Of a DNA stretch of 64,000 bases, positions 1 to 37,900 are shown piece after piece (position 1 is the stretch's first letter; the number at the start of each line of letters is the position of its first letter). Both the position numbers and the translations under genes were made by a program. Source of the DNA: Paragorgia papillata. Taxonomy: Eukaryota; Cnidaria; Anthozoa; Scleralcyonacea; Coralliidae. The stretch is from the NCBI GenBank assembly GCA_035771165.1, contig JAWNZC010000179.1, forward strand, positions 623,501 to 687,500, given 5' to 3'. The notes beneath the pieces were generated by a model. That model worked only from the letters and a program-made list of their open reading frames with translations, did not search any database and had not been told where the DNA came from.

Positions 1-26662
<26,662 letters not shown>

Positions 26663-27560
26663 TTCCAAACAGAGTAGAAAAACTCATGTAATATAGATGT
26701 ACAAAGTTGACCCAAATCCAAACGCAAAACCTTCAAAAACGCAACCAAAGTACATCCGGCTTCGATATTTTTGTGCAGTCACGCGATGAACCGAAGCTTC
26801 ACCGACCATGTTCGGAACTCTTCGAAACACGATCGACAAACTTCGGATTTTTCAGAAACGATTCAGTTCCGGGGGGGAGGGCGCCCGGTGTTGAAAATGA
26901 ACGAGACTGAAAGTTGACGATAATACGATAAAAATAAACTAGGCTCGCCTGAAAGTTGAAGTTTAATTGTCATTCTATGAATTGATGTGGTTGGTACCTT
27001 CGTTTTAACTTTATAAAAATAATTTTAAAATATGTCATTGAAGATTTTCTGTAGTTTATTTAAATTTTCCCGAAAATATTACATTTGTACAAAGTCGCAA
27101 AATTAAAATATAAAAGAAATACAAAATTATTGGTAAATGTCGCAAAAATATATTATATTGCGACAAAAAAGTCGCAAGAATATAAAAATATATATAAAAA
27201 GTGAACAATGTACAAGTCACAAAATTTCAAAATGTAAACAAAGTATTTTTTACATGTAATACTCAAATAAAAATAAAATTTTAAAGTGAAAAAACCCGGG
27301 TTTTTTAGTTCCGGTCAGGAAGCATGCCAAAAAGTAGCCTGGTACCCTGTAAGCATTTTTGGTATGGCCCAATTTCAAAAAGAAATATGGGCCATATTCT
27401 TTGATTGGACCAGGCTAGCCAAAAAGCTGTGAGGATTTGCACGATATGGCCATATGGGGATATTGATATTCGGTTGTTATAACATTCCTTGTTATAATAT
27501 ATAAATACGTTTCACGTTTGTAAATACAGTAAAGCTTTTTATTATATAAAATAGAGTGTT
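26663..27560. promoter_or_regulatory. 5' flank of FKBP15-A; degenerate copy of the head-to-head region
   Basis: This stretch matches 41902-43320, but about 0.5 kb containing PRDX6 exon 1 is missing between the anchors ending AACATTCCTT and starting GTTATAATATATAAATACG near 27486. It is the presumptive promoter of FKBP15-A and now has no PRDX6 exon on its far side. The same GTCGCAA repeats and AT-rich middle are present. Confidence 0.55.
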
Positions 27561-27699
27561 TTATTGATTTTTCCACCACTAATAAAAATGACCGCATTGC
27601 TTCATTTGGAATTAAACTTTATTCCCCCTGTGGTCAGTTTTCACATGCATATGTATTCAAACTTGTATTCCGCACTCAAACAAAGCTGTGGTCAAAAAC

Positions 27700-27980
27700 G
27701 GGATGGGCGACATTCGTTTGGGACACCCTTTATTTTTCCAAATGGCTGTAGGTAGCATAGATAATTTGCATAATTTGGACAAGTTCAAATTTTGATGTTG
27801 CCTCTTTAAATGACTCCAGGAAGCGAGTAGGTAACTATTTAGCTCTGAAAATTTCAGAGTACAACAAAGAAGGAGTGATGGGCTTTCGGCGTGATATAAA
27901 AATTTACTTCTTGTACCCAAATTAAAGAAGATGCAGTACAAAAACGGTGGGGGGCAATTTTTTTTGGGACACCCTATATA
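27700..27980 (+). mobile_element. Mariner-like fragment, second copy
   Basis: It shares about 170 bp with 35571-35740 in the opposite orientation, including the CGCGTGATATAAAAATTTAC-type stretch. It ends in TTTTTTTTGGGACACCC, the same terminus as at 35519. A second GGGACACCC lies at 27719. No intact ORF. Confidence 0.6.
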
Positions 27981-28283
27981 TATGGCACAGCTTATTTATA
28001 CATAATATAATTCATGTATAACAAAGTAAGATATGTTTACTATGGTTTGTTATGCAACTATTAATAAAAATAATTCGCCAATAGACGTTATTGGAGGATT
28101 GGTGGCAAGCCCCAAGGGGATGCCACCCCCTGATCAGAGGTAACCATGGCAACCCCGCCACAGCCCACCTCCAGGCACCAGTCACACTGTCAAGCAGTGG
28201 AAATATATATATACTTACCTTGCATTCTATCAGGGGTGGGTGGGTCAACACAATGCAAAGCAAGAATCCCCAAGTATCAACAC

Positions 28284-28500
28284 AATGAACAGCGCGCGCA
28301 AAACCAGTCAAGCTCAGACCACGCTGACAAGACTCTGATGAACGCCGAGATAATCCCCACATATTATATATGAGTGACCGCTGACCAAGTATCTATTACA
28401 TAGATAGCGCGCGCAAAACCAGTCAAGCTCAGACCACGCTGACAATACTTTGATGAGCGCTGAGATAATCCCCATATATTATAGTGAGTGTCTGCTGACT
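28284..28500. repeat. Two tandem copies of an approximately 120-bp unit
   Basis: GCGCGCGCAAAACCAGTCAA followed by CTCAGACCACGCTGACAA occurs at 28290 and again at 28408, each followed by GATGA(A/G)CGC and AGATAATCCCCA. Lies between copies A and B. Confidence 0.7.
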
Positions 28501-28634
28501 AGCATTGTCTCCTTTTTTACCTTGCCTAAATTACATTTAGCCACATAAAAACTCTGTCAAAGTCTTTTCGCTTTTCCATTCTTGTGTAAATATCTGCATG
28601 GAGATATTTTATTGGGAGATATTCTCTTAACAAC

Positions 28635-28640
28635 TTTATT
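28635..28640 (-). terminator. Possible polyadenylation signal for FKBP15-B
   Basis: AATAAA on the minus strand, about 160 nt after the copy-B stop codon, inside sequence also found in copy A intron 19 (around 8957-9036). It could end the chimeric transcript. No transcript evidence is available. Confidence 0.35.
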
Positions 28641-28798
28641 GGATACTTTACAATAGATATCCAAACGGGAAGAGCGCGAACGGGACTCGAGGACCCATGC
28701 GAGGCGCTCCCCCATAGGAATTAAAAATACATAAATATAAAAAACTAGAAATAGACCAACTACATAAAAATTCGTTTGAAATTTATCGGTATAGCCTT

Positions 28799-28874
28799 CT
28801 AAACAAAGTTGGAATCCTCCTCTTCTCTTCTTCTTCTTCTCTCTTCTTCTTCTTCTTCTTCTTCTTCTTCTTCT

Positions 28875-28913
<39 letters not shown>

Positions 28914-31900
28914 TCCTCTTCCTCTTCTTCTTCTTCTTCTTCCTCCTCCTCTTCATCATCGTCTTCCTCTTCCTCACTTTCTTCATCGTCCACTCCACTT
29001 GCTAACTTCAAGGTCATAGTCTATAGATAAAACAACATCAGCATTAGTATCGGATTTAACATTCAGGAGCTTAAACAAATACAACGCCGCCAAGGAATTT
29101 AATTTTTCTCACACAACAAAGAAAATGAATAATTTGTAGTTTAAAAGGTTTAAATCTCTTAAAGAACATACCTTGATTACGTTGAGAACAACACTCATAA
29201 CAGCTGAGCTTTTGCAACTATCGCCAGCATCAGATTCTCCTCGTATTTTGGAAAACACTTTCTTCATTATTCGTTTAACCTAAAACGGTATGAACATCTG
29301 TTTACTGAAGAACGTAATTGCGTGCAAGTTTGTTTGTCGATAACTCGTTTGTTTGTTTGTTTGTTTGTTTGTTTGTTTGTTTGTTTGTTTGTTTATTTGT
29401 TTGCTTGCTTACGGACTTGTTGCGTGCTTACTGACTTGTTGGTTGGTTGGTTGGTTGGTTGGTTGGTTGGTTGGTTGGTTGGTTGGTTGGTTGGTTGGTT
29501 GGTTGGTTGGTTGGTTGGTTGGTTGGTTGGTTGGTTGGTTAATTGGTTGTTTGGTTAATTGATTGATTGATTGATCGCCCGCCATTCCATCTGTCTGTCT
29601 GCCTGAAAAAATTCTTCCGCTTACCCTTACCATAACTTTATCTCTGGAAGGCTCTGTCTGTTTTTCAGCGGTTTCTTCTTTTTCTCGTATAGACTTCTGA
29701 AGTACCTCACTCACGGCAACTTCCTTTTCCTGAAAATTCGTTAAAATAAATACAAAACCTGTTCAGGTTGACTTCCCCAACTGCTAAAACATTGTTAATG
29801 GACTATCCTACCTTTGTCACGTCCTCCAGTCTTTTTTCATATCCTTGTTTCATTTCTATACTCTTCATTCTCAGTTCGTGATACTGTTGAGAACGAAAAC
29901 AAATCATGTTTTAAAATTTCACACTGAATATGGTTTTATGTTGTTCAGCACAAACATGTGTATATTTGCAAATTACTTACTTTCTTTTGAGTCTCATCTA
30001 AATCTTTCACTTTCTCTTGAAGTTCTTCTATCTCTCGAAGGTTTTTACTCTGGGAGTTCTTTATAGTTGCACACTACAAAATAAGTAACGTTTGGTAAGT
30101 ATCACACTTCAAGACCTTCCATATCTGGCACCTGTTTTCCTTTCTTAATTCCCTCCTTCTTCCTTACCTCGTTCATTCTTTCCCTCCTTTCCTTCCAACA
30201 TCCATCCATCCATTCATCCTACCTAGCCACCTACCTACTCACTCATCTACCTTCATACCAACATACCTACCAACCAACCCAACTACCCACTCACCTACCT
30301 ACCTACCTACCCACCTACCTACCCACTCACCTACCTACCCACTCACCTACCTACCCACTCACCTACCTACCTACCCACCTCCTACCTACCTACCCACTCA
30401 CTTACCTACCTACCTACCCACCCTCCCACCTATCTATCTACCTACCTACCTACCTACCCACCCACCTACCTACCTACCCACCTACCTACCCACCGTAGGT
30501 GGGTGGGTGGATAGGTAGGTGGTGGGTAGGTAGGTAGGTAGATAGGTGGGAGGGTGGGTAGGTAGGTAGGTAGGTGGGTAGGTAGGTAGGTGGTGGGTAG
30601 GTAGGTAGGTGGGCAGCAAGGTAGGTGCCCGTCCTTCCATCCTTTTCCCTCTAAAATTTCTAACCATCCTCTTTCTCGTCCTAGTCCCCACCTCCCTTCT
30701 CGCTAGTTCAGCACGGTACATAATTTCAAGAAGATAGTAAAACGGACACAGATGTCACACACCTTTTCATCGCTCTCCGAAATCTTTTTCCTCAACGCGT
30801 CGCATTCATCAACAACTTCATCATATTTTGCTCGCCACCTTTTCTCAGATTGATTCACCATTTGTTTCGATTTTTCTTGCCACTTTGCCTCCACGTCCGC
30901 TTCACATTGAGCAACCTTGGAAAATAAAGAATATACAAAAAAAATGATTTACAGACAGGGAAGCCAAATCAAGGTAGAGTAGCGAAGTACCTGTTGAGAA
31001 AGTGACGAGCTACTTGAAGTTAACTCTCGACGATATCTCTCTTTTAAGCCATTCAGTTCTTCCTGTGTTATAAAAAAAAGAAAGTTTATTAAAGGGCAAT
31101 AGTACCAAAAATTAAGTTTGTCTAATTTGAAAGAACTCGTAAAATTGTAACAGAAGATCCTTTACAACTTTTTCGTATCTCTCTTCGTTTTCAAGATATT
31201 TCAATTTGTTTGATATGTAAATGAATGGTCTCTGACGTCAGGTGTGGGGTAAAATATTTTCACATGTAGCAAAACCAGTTATATCTCTAAGTTTGTTCAC
31301 CGAAATCATTTGAAACTGTGCACATAAAAACTCCTTGCGACGCTGAACATTTCATGTTAGATATGTAAGTGATTTTGCTCTGTATGAAAATATTTTACCC
31401 CACTCCTGACGTCAGAGACCATCTCATTTACATATCAAACAAACTGAAATATCTTGAAAACGCAGAAAGATACGAAAAAGTTGTAAAGGATCTTCTATTA
31501 CAATTTTATGAGTTCTTTCAAATTAGACAAACTTAATTTTTAAGGCCAATGTCCTTTAAACAGTTAAAGTGCTTATGAAACGAAAATTAAGTTTGTCTCA
31601 TTTGAAAGTACTTTTGAAATGAGAAAGTAACATCTTTTGCTGTTTTTTGTTTCCTTGCTTCGTTGTTGAGATATTTCAGTTTGTTTTGTATATGAAACTA
31701 ACAAGTGACATCACAACGTGCATAATGACTTACTGAGAAAGGTTATATATCTTTGCTATTACTAAACGGAATCAGTTGAAAATGTATATTTTTGTTGTTG
31801 TAAGGGGAAAACACACACATAATTGCTTTGAAGTGATTCCGTTTGATAATAGCAAAACTATATATTAACCTTTCCCTGTAAGTCATTATGCACGTTGTGA

Positions 31901-34900
31901 TGTCACTGGTTAGTTTCGCATATAAAACAAACTGAAATATCTCAACAACGAAGCAATGAAACAAAAAACAGCAAAGATGTTACTTTGTCATTTCAAAAGT
32001 ACTTTCAAATAAGACAAACTTAATTTTCGTTTCTTACGCACTTTAAGTAAAGGTTAATCAATAGTCACAAGTGTGATGAGTGTTATCACATGAGTGTGAA
32101 CATAGACTAACTCTTAAGCCTGGTTTATACAGCGTGCTACGAGCGGACCGAACTAATTACTTGCCCAATTGGTTCGGTCATAGCACGCTGTATAAATCAA
32201 TTTGGCTCGCTCTTGGAATTAGGTCCGCTCTTAACCGTGCGGCTCGCTCGTCGAAGGCGTGCGGAACGCACTTAACACGGTGAAGCACGCTGGTGAAGCA
32301 AGCGAGGATTGAAATCCATAATTTTATTTCGGCGTTATAATAAATTTGGTTCGTTCAAAATTTTTCTGCCAAGACCGCACCAATTAATTAATTAGTTCGG
32401 TGCGCTCATAGCACACTGTATAAACCAGGCCTACTTTATATCTCATGACATACCCACAATGAGCTTGGCCGCGTAGTCGGTTTGGGTTCTTGGGAAGACT
32501 GGGAAGAGGCTGGAAACGAGAAGGCCTAGCAACATTCGTAAAAAGGTCCTGCCCAGAATCGTTCTGGCCCTTCGAGTGTTCCTGGGATCTAGCGTAGCAA
32601 CAGTATATTATATAAAAAGCATAAGGATGTCTGCGAAGATTTTACCAAAGATCTTGGCGATCGAAAGAAGGAAATTATGGAATATATTCCAATTGGAGCT
32701 AGAAATGAAAATTTAACTGTTTAACTTTCAACTTTTGGCGGTTGCAGAAGGAAAGCTAGTGATAAGAAAGCTAGGCCAGTGAACCTTCGTCGATCCGAGG
32801 TGAGCAGGCTTGTATTATTTTATGCAGATGGAAATAGTAAATGTCGGGAAACACTTAGGACGTCATAACATCACAATTCTTCCTCAATAAACAACTGAGC
32901 TGTGAAGTGAAAGTGTTTATGAATTTTGCTAGGCCTTCCCCAGCGGGTCCATTCGGATCACTTCCGAAACGTATCAACCGAGGAAGGCCTAGAAACTATA
33001 GGCTAACACCCACATATCATTATTTAAGCAGACGCGTTAAATCCTTTATTCAACTGATTAGTAACAGATAAAGCATGAGCAGCTGATCTGTATCTGATTT
33101 ACAAGGCGAGCTGCAAGCGAGCCGTAGTAAATCAGATACAGATCGGCTGCGAATGCTTTATCGTACTTATCAAATGGACGCATCTAAATAGCCATGTTTT
33201 CAAACTATTTTTCAAGTTGGAGTGATTTTAGCTTAGTAAATTGAGGAAAAAGTTTATGTAAATCAGGACGAATCTGTATGCGATTTACAGATATTGATTA
33301 AACATTCATTTATTTTGAATTTTCTTCATGAATTATTAATGAATTTGATAAGTATGTATACAGTGTGGTAAATGGTGCGATAAGTAGAATCACACTCCTT
33401 TCTAGTCAAATGAGTGTGATAACCACTTATCACACTGTATAATCCACTCACTGCAAGCTTTTTCTTAGTACCTCATGATTGGATTTCATTTCTTCATCCA
33501 TCCTTTTCTTCACTTCTTGCTGTTTCTTTTTACGCTCTGCCACATTCTGTAGAAAAGAAAATTATTAAGATTCATGAATGTCTACAAACCTACGAAAATA
33601 TTAAGAGGTTGGTGTATACTGCCGATTGTACGATATGGTATTGTATGGTATGGTAGGGTGTGGTGTATATGGTATGGTGTTGTATGGTGTGTTTTGGTGT
33701 AGTGCATAGTCTAGCAGTGCATTGCAGATTTGTACTGCACTGTACTGTGCTGTACTGTACTGTAATGTACTAAGCTGTGCTGTACTATACTGTACTGTAC
33801 TACACTGCACTGCACTGCACTGTACTGCACTGCACTGTACTAAGCTGTGCTGTACTGTACTGTACTGTACTGTACTGTACTGTACTGTACTGTACTGTAC
33901 TGTACTGTACTGTACTGTATTGTACTGTACTGTACTGTACTGTATAAATTTAATAACGGAAATATTAATACCATACCTTCTCCAACGTCTCTTTTTCTTG
34001 TCTTAAATCACTGACTACCTCCTCCAGGATTGAAAGTTTCCCTGCTAACTTTTTGCGTTCTTGTTTCGCATTTTTCACAGTCGAAGAAAGTTTCTGAAGC
34101 TCTTCTTCTTTTTCTACATTAAGATAAAATTACAGTCAAGGCCAATTTATTTTAAAAATGTATAGGAAGTAGACAATACCGGTCGGGTTGTTAGAATTCT
34201 AGTCTGACGGACGGACGGACGGAGCGGACGGACGGAGCGGACGGACGGAGCGGACGGACGGAGCGGACGGACGGACTGACGGACCAACGGCTGGCCGAAG
34301 GACGACCGATGGATGGACCTACAGACAAACCGACGGGCGAACCGACGGACGGACGGACGGACTGCCCAACCAACCGACCAACTGACCATGCCCCTATTGC
34401 CTGACCATGGCCTGACTGCCTGATTCAAATTAGCGGGAGTTACCCCACAATAAATATACCATGACGTTATAACCATGTTTTCGTAGTTAAAGGTGACATA
34501 CGTACGTACTGCGCATGTACGAAACTAATGTTTACATCTTTATTTACAAAAAATATACTAATACCTTATTCAAGATTTTAAGCTTTTCTTGGTTCCCATT
34601 CATTACTTGTACCCAAAACAAAACAGTTTCAGGAGAAATAGAAGAAATCCGAGGAGATATCCTCGCCGAATTGCTTGGTTTTCTGCCATGTTGTTCCTAA
34701 CGGTTTACATTGAGCTGAGTACTTCATGTAATTATCTACGAATGTCATGTTTTGGGGACCACATTGCGGTCATGCGCAGAACGGACTGTACATCACCTTT
34801 AACAAATCACAGCAGACAAACACTTTTTCAAAAATAGAACATTCCTCTCACCTGTTAAGCTTTCTTTCGTCGTCAGGAGTTCTGTCTCATGTTTGTGCAT

Positions 34901-37900
34901 TTTTGATGAAGTTTTCTTTAACTGTTCTCGATTCTCTTCGTCTTGTTTTCGTAATATTTCCAATTCCGCCTCTAGAGTGGCCGCGTTCTGCTTGTACGTT
35001 CCCAGTTGCGTTGATAACGTTGTCTAGAATAATACCAACACATTAATGCGTCGTCCAAAACGCCGCATAACAATTACTTATAAGGTGAATTATGCATGGC
35101 ACTCAACATTTCTTTAAAATGCTAAATGGTAATACGCAAGTTTGATATCTCAACTGCACATACAGAGACCTTCTCGAGGCAAAAATTGCGAATTCTATTT
35201 TTTTTAGTTTAAGTATAGTAGTTTATTAGATATCGTGTGGTGATTTTTTAAAAAATGTTTCCTTTAATTCTTAGTCGTAAAAACGGCTTTCTCCTTTTCA
35301 CAGAAAGTAAGACATTGATTATTTCCATCGCGTTCATCGTATTATTTCTAAACACACCCCAAAGACCTATAGTATCCTTAAACTTTATCGGATCAAACTA
35401 CAATATTACATATTTCCAAAACTGAAAGACAAATAAAAAAGTAGTTACCCAAACGAAGAAGGCGCAAACGGGACGCCAGTACCCATGCAAAAAAATATAA
35501 TACGCAACATAGCTTACCACAGGGTGTCCCAAAAAAAATGCCCCCCATCCATTTACGAGGTGCAACTTCTTTAATTATGGTACAAGAAGTAAATTTTCAT
35601 ATCACGCCGAAAGCCCATCCCTCCTTCTTTGTTGTCTGAAATTTTCAGAGCTAAGTAGTTATCTACTCGCTTCCTGTGGTCATTTAAAGAGGCAACATCA
35701 AAATTTGAACTTGTCCAAATTATGTATGCTACGTCAAGATTTGGAAATCTTCTCCTAAAGGCTTCCCTTGTCCTTGTTGGGCTTCTTGTTTCATGATAGA
35801 AAAGTACCATGAATGCTCTTTCCTCGGGAGTGAATTGTTGTCCACTCGCGATCAAGCTCTCGGCAACGCCCTCCGTGGCTCAGTGGTCAGAGCATTGCAC
35901 TAGAATCGCAAGGTCGTGGGTTCAATTCCTGCCGGAAGGCCTGTGTAGTTGCATTTTTCGCAACTGGTCCCGGTTTGGTCTTAAAATGTATATATTCTAC
36001 ACTCGAATTTTCCTTCACCCAAAATCCTTAGAACATGCTATGTAATCGAGTGAAATGCCCAATGTTACTTATAATATACCCAATTCTCTCCTGGCATTAC
36101 CACTTTATAAGAGTACATATGCACGGAGCTTTATGTTTTATTTGTTAACTACAACATGTCGAACAAGAAAACAACGTGAAGAAGAACCCCCATGAATCTT
36201 CTTCGGTATCCTAGCAACTCAGGCATCGAATGCCACAGGCACCCCAAAGTATACTTTTGAAATCACAGTTTTCTCAACACCCGCTTAGGAAGTATATGTA
36301 ATAAGTATAATAACTATCACAGTCATCTACTCACCTCTTTTTTTGAATGGCTCCCCAACACAGCAGCACCTAATTTTCCCTGACTGGCATACTGTCCATT
36401 GACACTTTATTATCATAGCAAAAATGTTAAAAAAATATAAATGCAAGAAATCCTGGCTGGTAAGTGCTCATCCTATTAAATTTCACAGTAACAGTAACAC
36501 CACAACCAAACTGTAATATTTGCACAAATTGCACAATATAAAGTATAACTTACAATTTATATTTATATTCATGTAATACAGCTGGTGTATCTTGACTAGT
36601 AGCAGGAGCTTATGGAAATACAAATGAAAAGTATATGAGTAATACACATATTAAAGGCACTAAAAATTAAGTTTGTCCAATTTGAAAGAACTCATAAAAT
36701 TGTAATAGAAAATCCTTTACAACTTTTTCATATCTCTCTTCGTTTTCAAGATATTTCAATTTGTTTGATACATGTATGTAAATGAGATGGTCTCTGACAT
36801 CAGGTGTGGGGTAAAATATTTTCACATGTAGCAAAACCAGTTAATCTCTAAGTTTGTTCAGCGAAATCATTTGAAACTGTGCACATAAAAACTCCTTGCG
36901 ACACTGAACATTTCATGTTAGATATGTAAGTGATTTTGCTCTGTATGAAAATACTTTACCCCACACCTGACGTCAGAGACCATCTCATTTACATATCAAA
37001 CAAATTGAAATATCTTGAAAATGCAGAAAGATACAAAAAAGTTGTAAAGGATCTTCTATTACAATTTTATGAGTTCTTTCAAATTAGACAAACTTAATTT
37101 TTAATGCCAATCCCCTTGAAATGAAAGATGGAAAAGCAATGTCAGAAAAGTACTAGCTTGACTAGTTTGAATGATGTAAAACATATATATATATTTATAA
37201 AATAATTATAGTAAAGTTCCAAAAGTAATGACCCTCGTTACTTTCAGAAATAGCAGCCTTTAGTGATCGCTACTTTAGGGGGGTCATTACTTTAGGGGGG
37301 TCATTACTTTAGGGGGGTCATTACTTTAGGGGGGTCATTACTTTAGGGGGGTCATTACTTTAGGGGGTCATTACTTTAGGGGGGTCATTACTTTAGGGGG
37401 TCATTACTTTAGGGGGGTCATTACTTTAGGGGGGTCATTACTTTAGGGGGGTCATTACTTTAGGGGGGTTGTTACTTTTAGGGGTCATTACTTTAGGGGG
37501 TTGTTACTTTAGGGGGGTCATTACTTTAGGGGGGTTGTTACTTTTAGGGGTCATTACTTTAGGGGGTTGTTACTTTAGGGGGGTCATTACTTTAGGGGGT
37601 CATTACTTTAGGGGGGTTGTTACTTTTAGGGGTCATTACTTTAGGGGGTTGTTACTTTAGGGGGGTCATTACTTTAGGGGGGTCATTACTTTAGGGGGGT
37701 TGTTACTTTAGGGGGGTCATTACTTCAGGGGTCATTACTTTAGGGGGGTCATTACTTTTGGGGGTCATTACTTTAGGGGGGTCATTACTTTTGGGGGTCA
37801 TTACTTTAGGGGGGTCATTACTTTAGGGGGGTCATTACTTTAGGGGGGTCATTACTTTAGGGGGGTTGTTACTTTAGGGGGGTCATTACTTCAGGGGTCA

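Noticed and set aside
28809..29030. Plus-strand poly-Ser frame
   Set aside because: Antisense of the poly-Glu last exon of FKBP15-B.
35868..35940. Functional tRNA-Ser gene
   Set aside because: The anticodon would be AGA but the long class-II variable arm is missing and the acceptor has a mismatch. It is more likely a SINE head.
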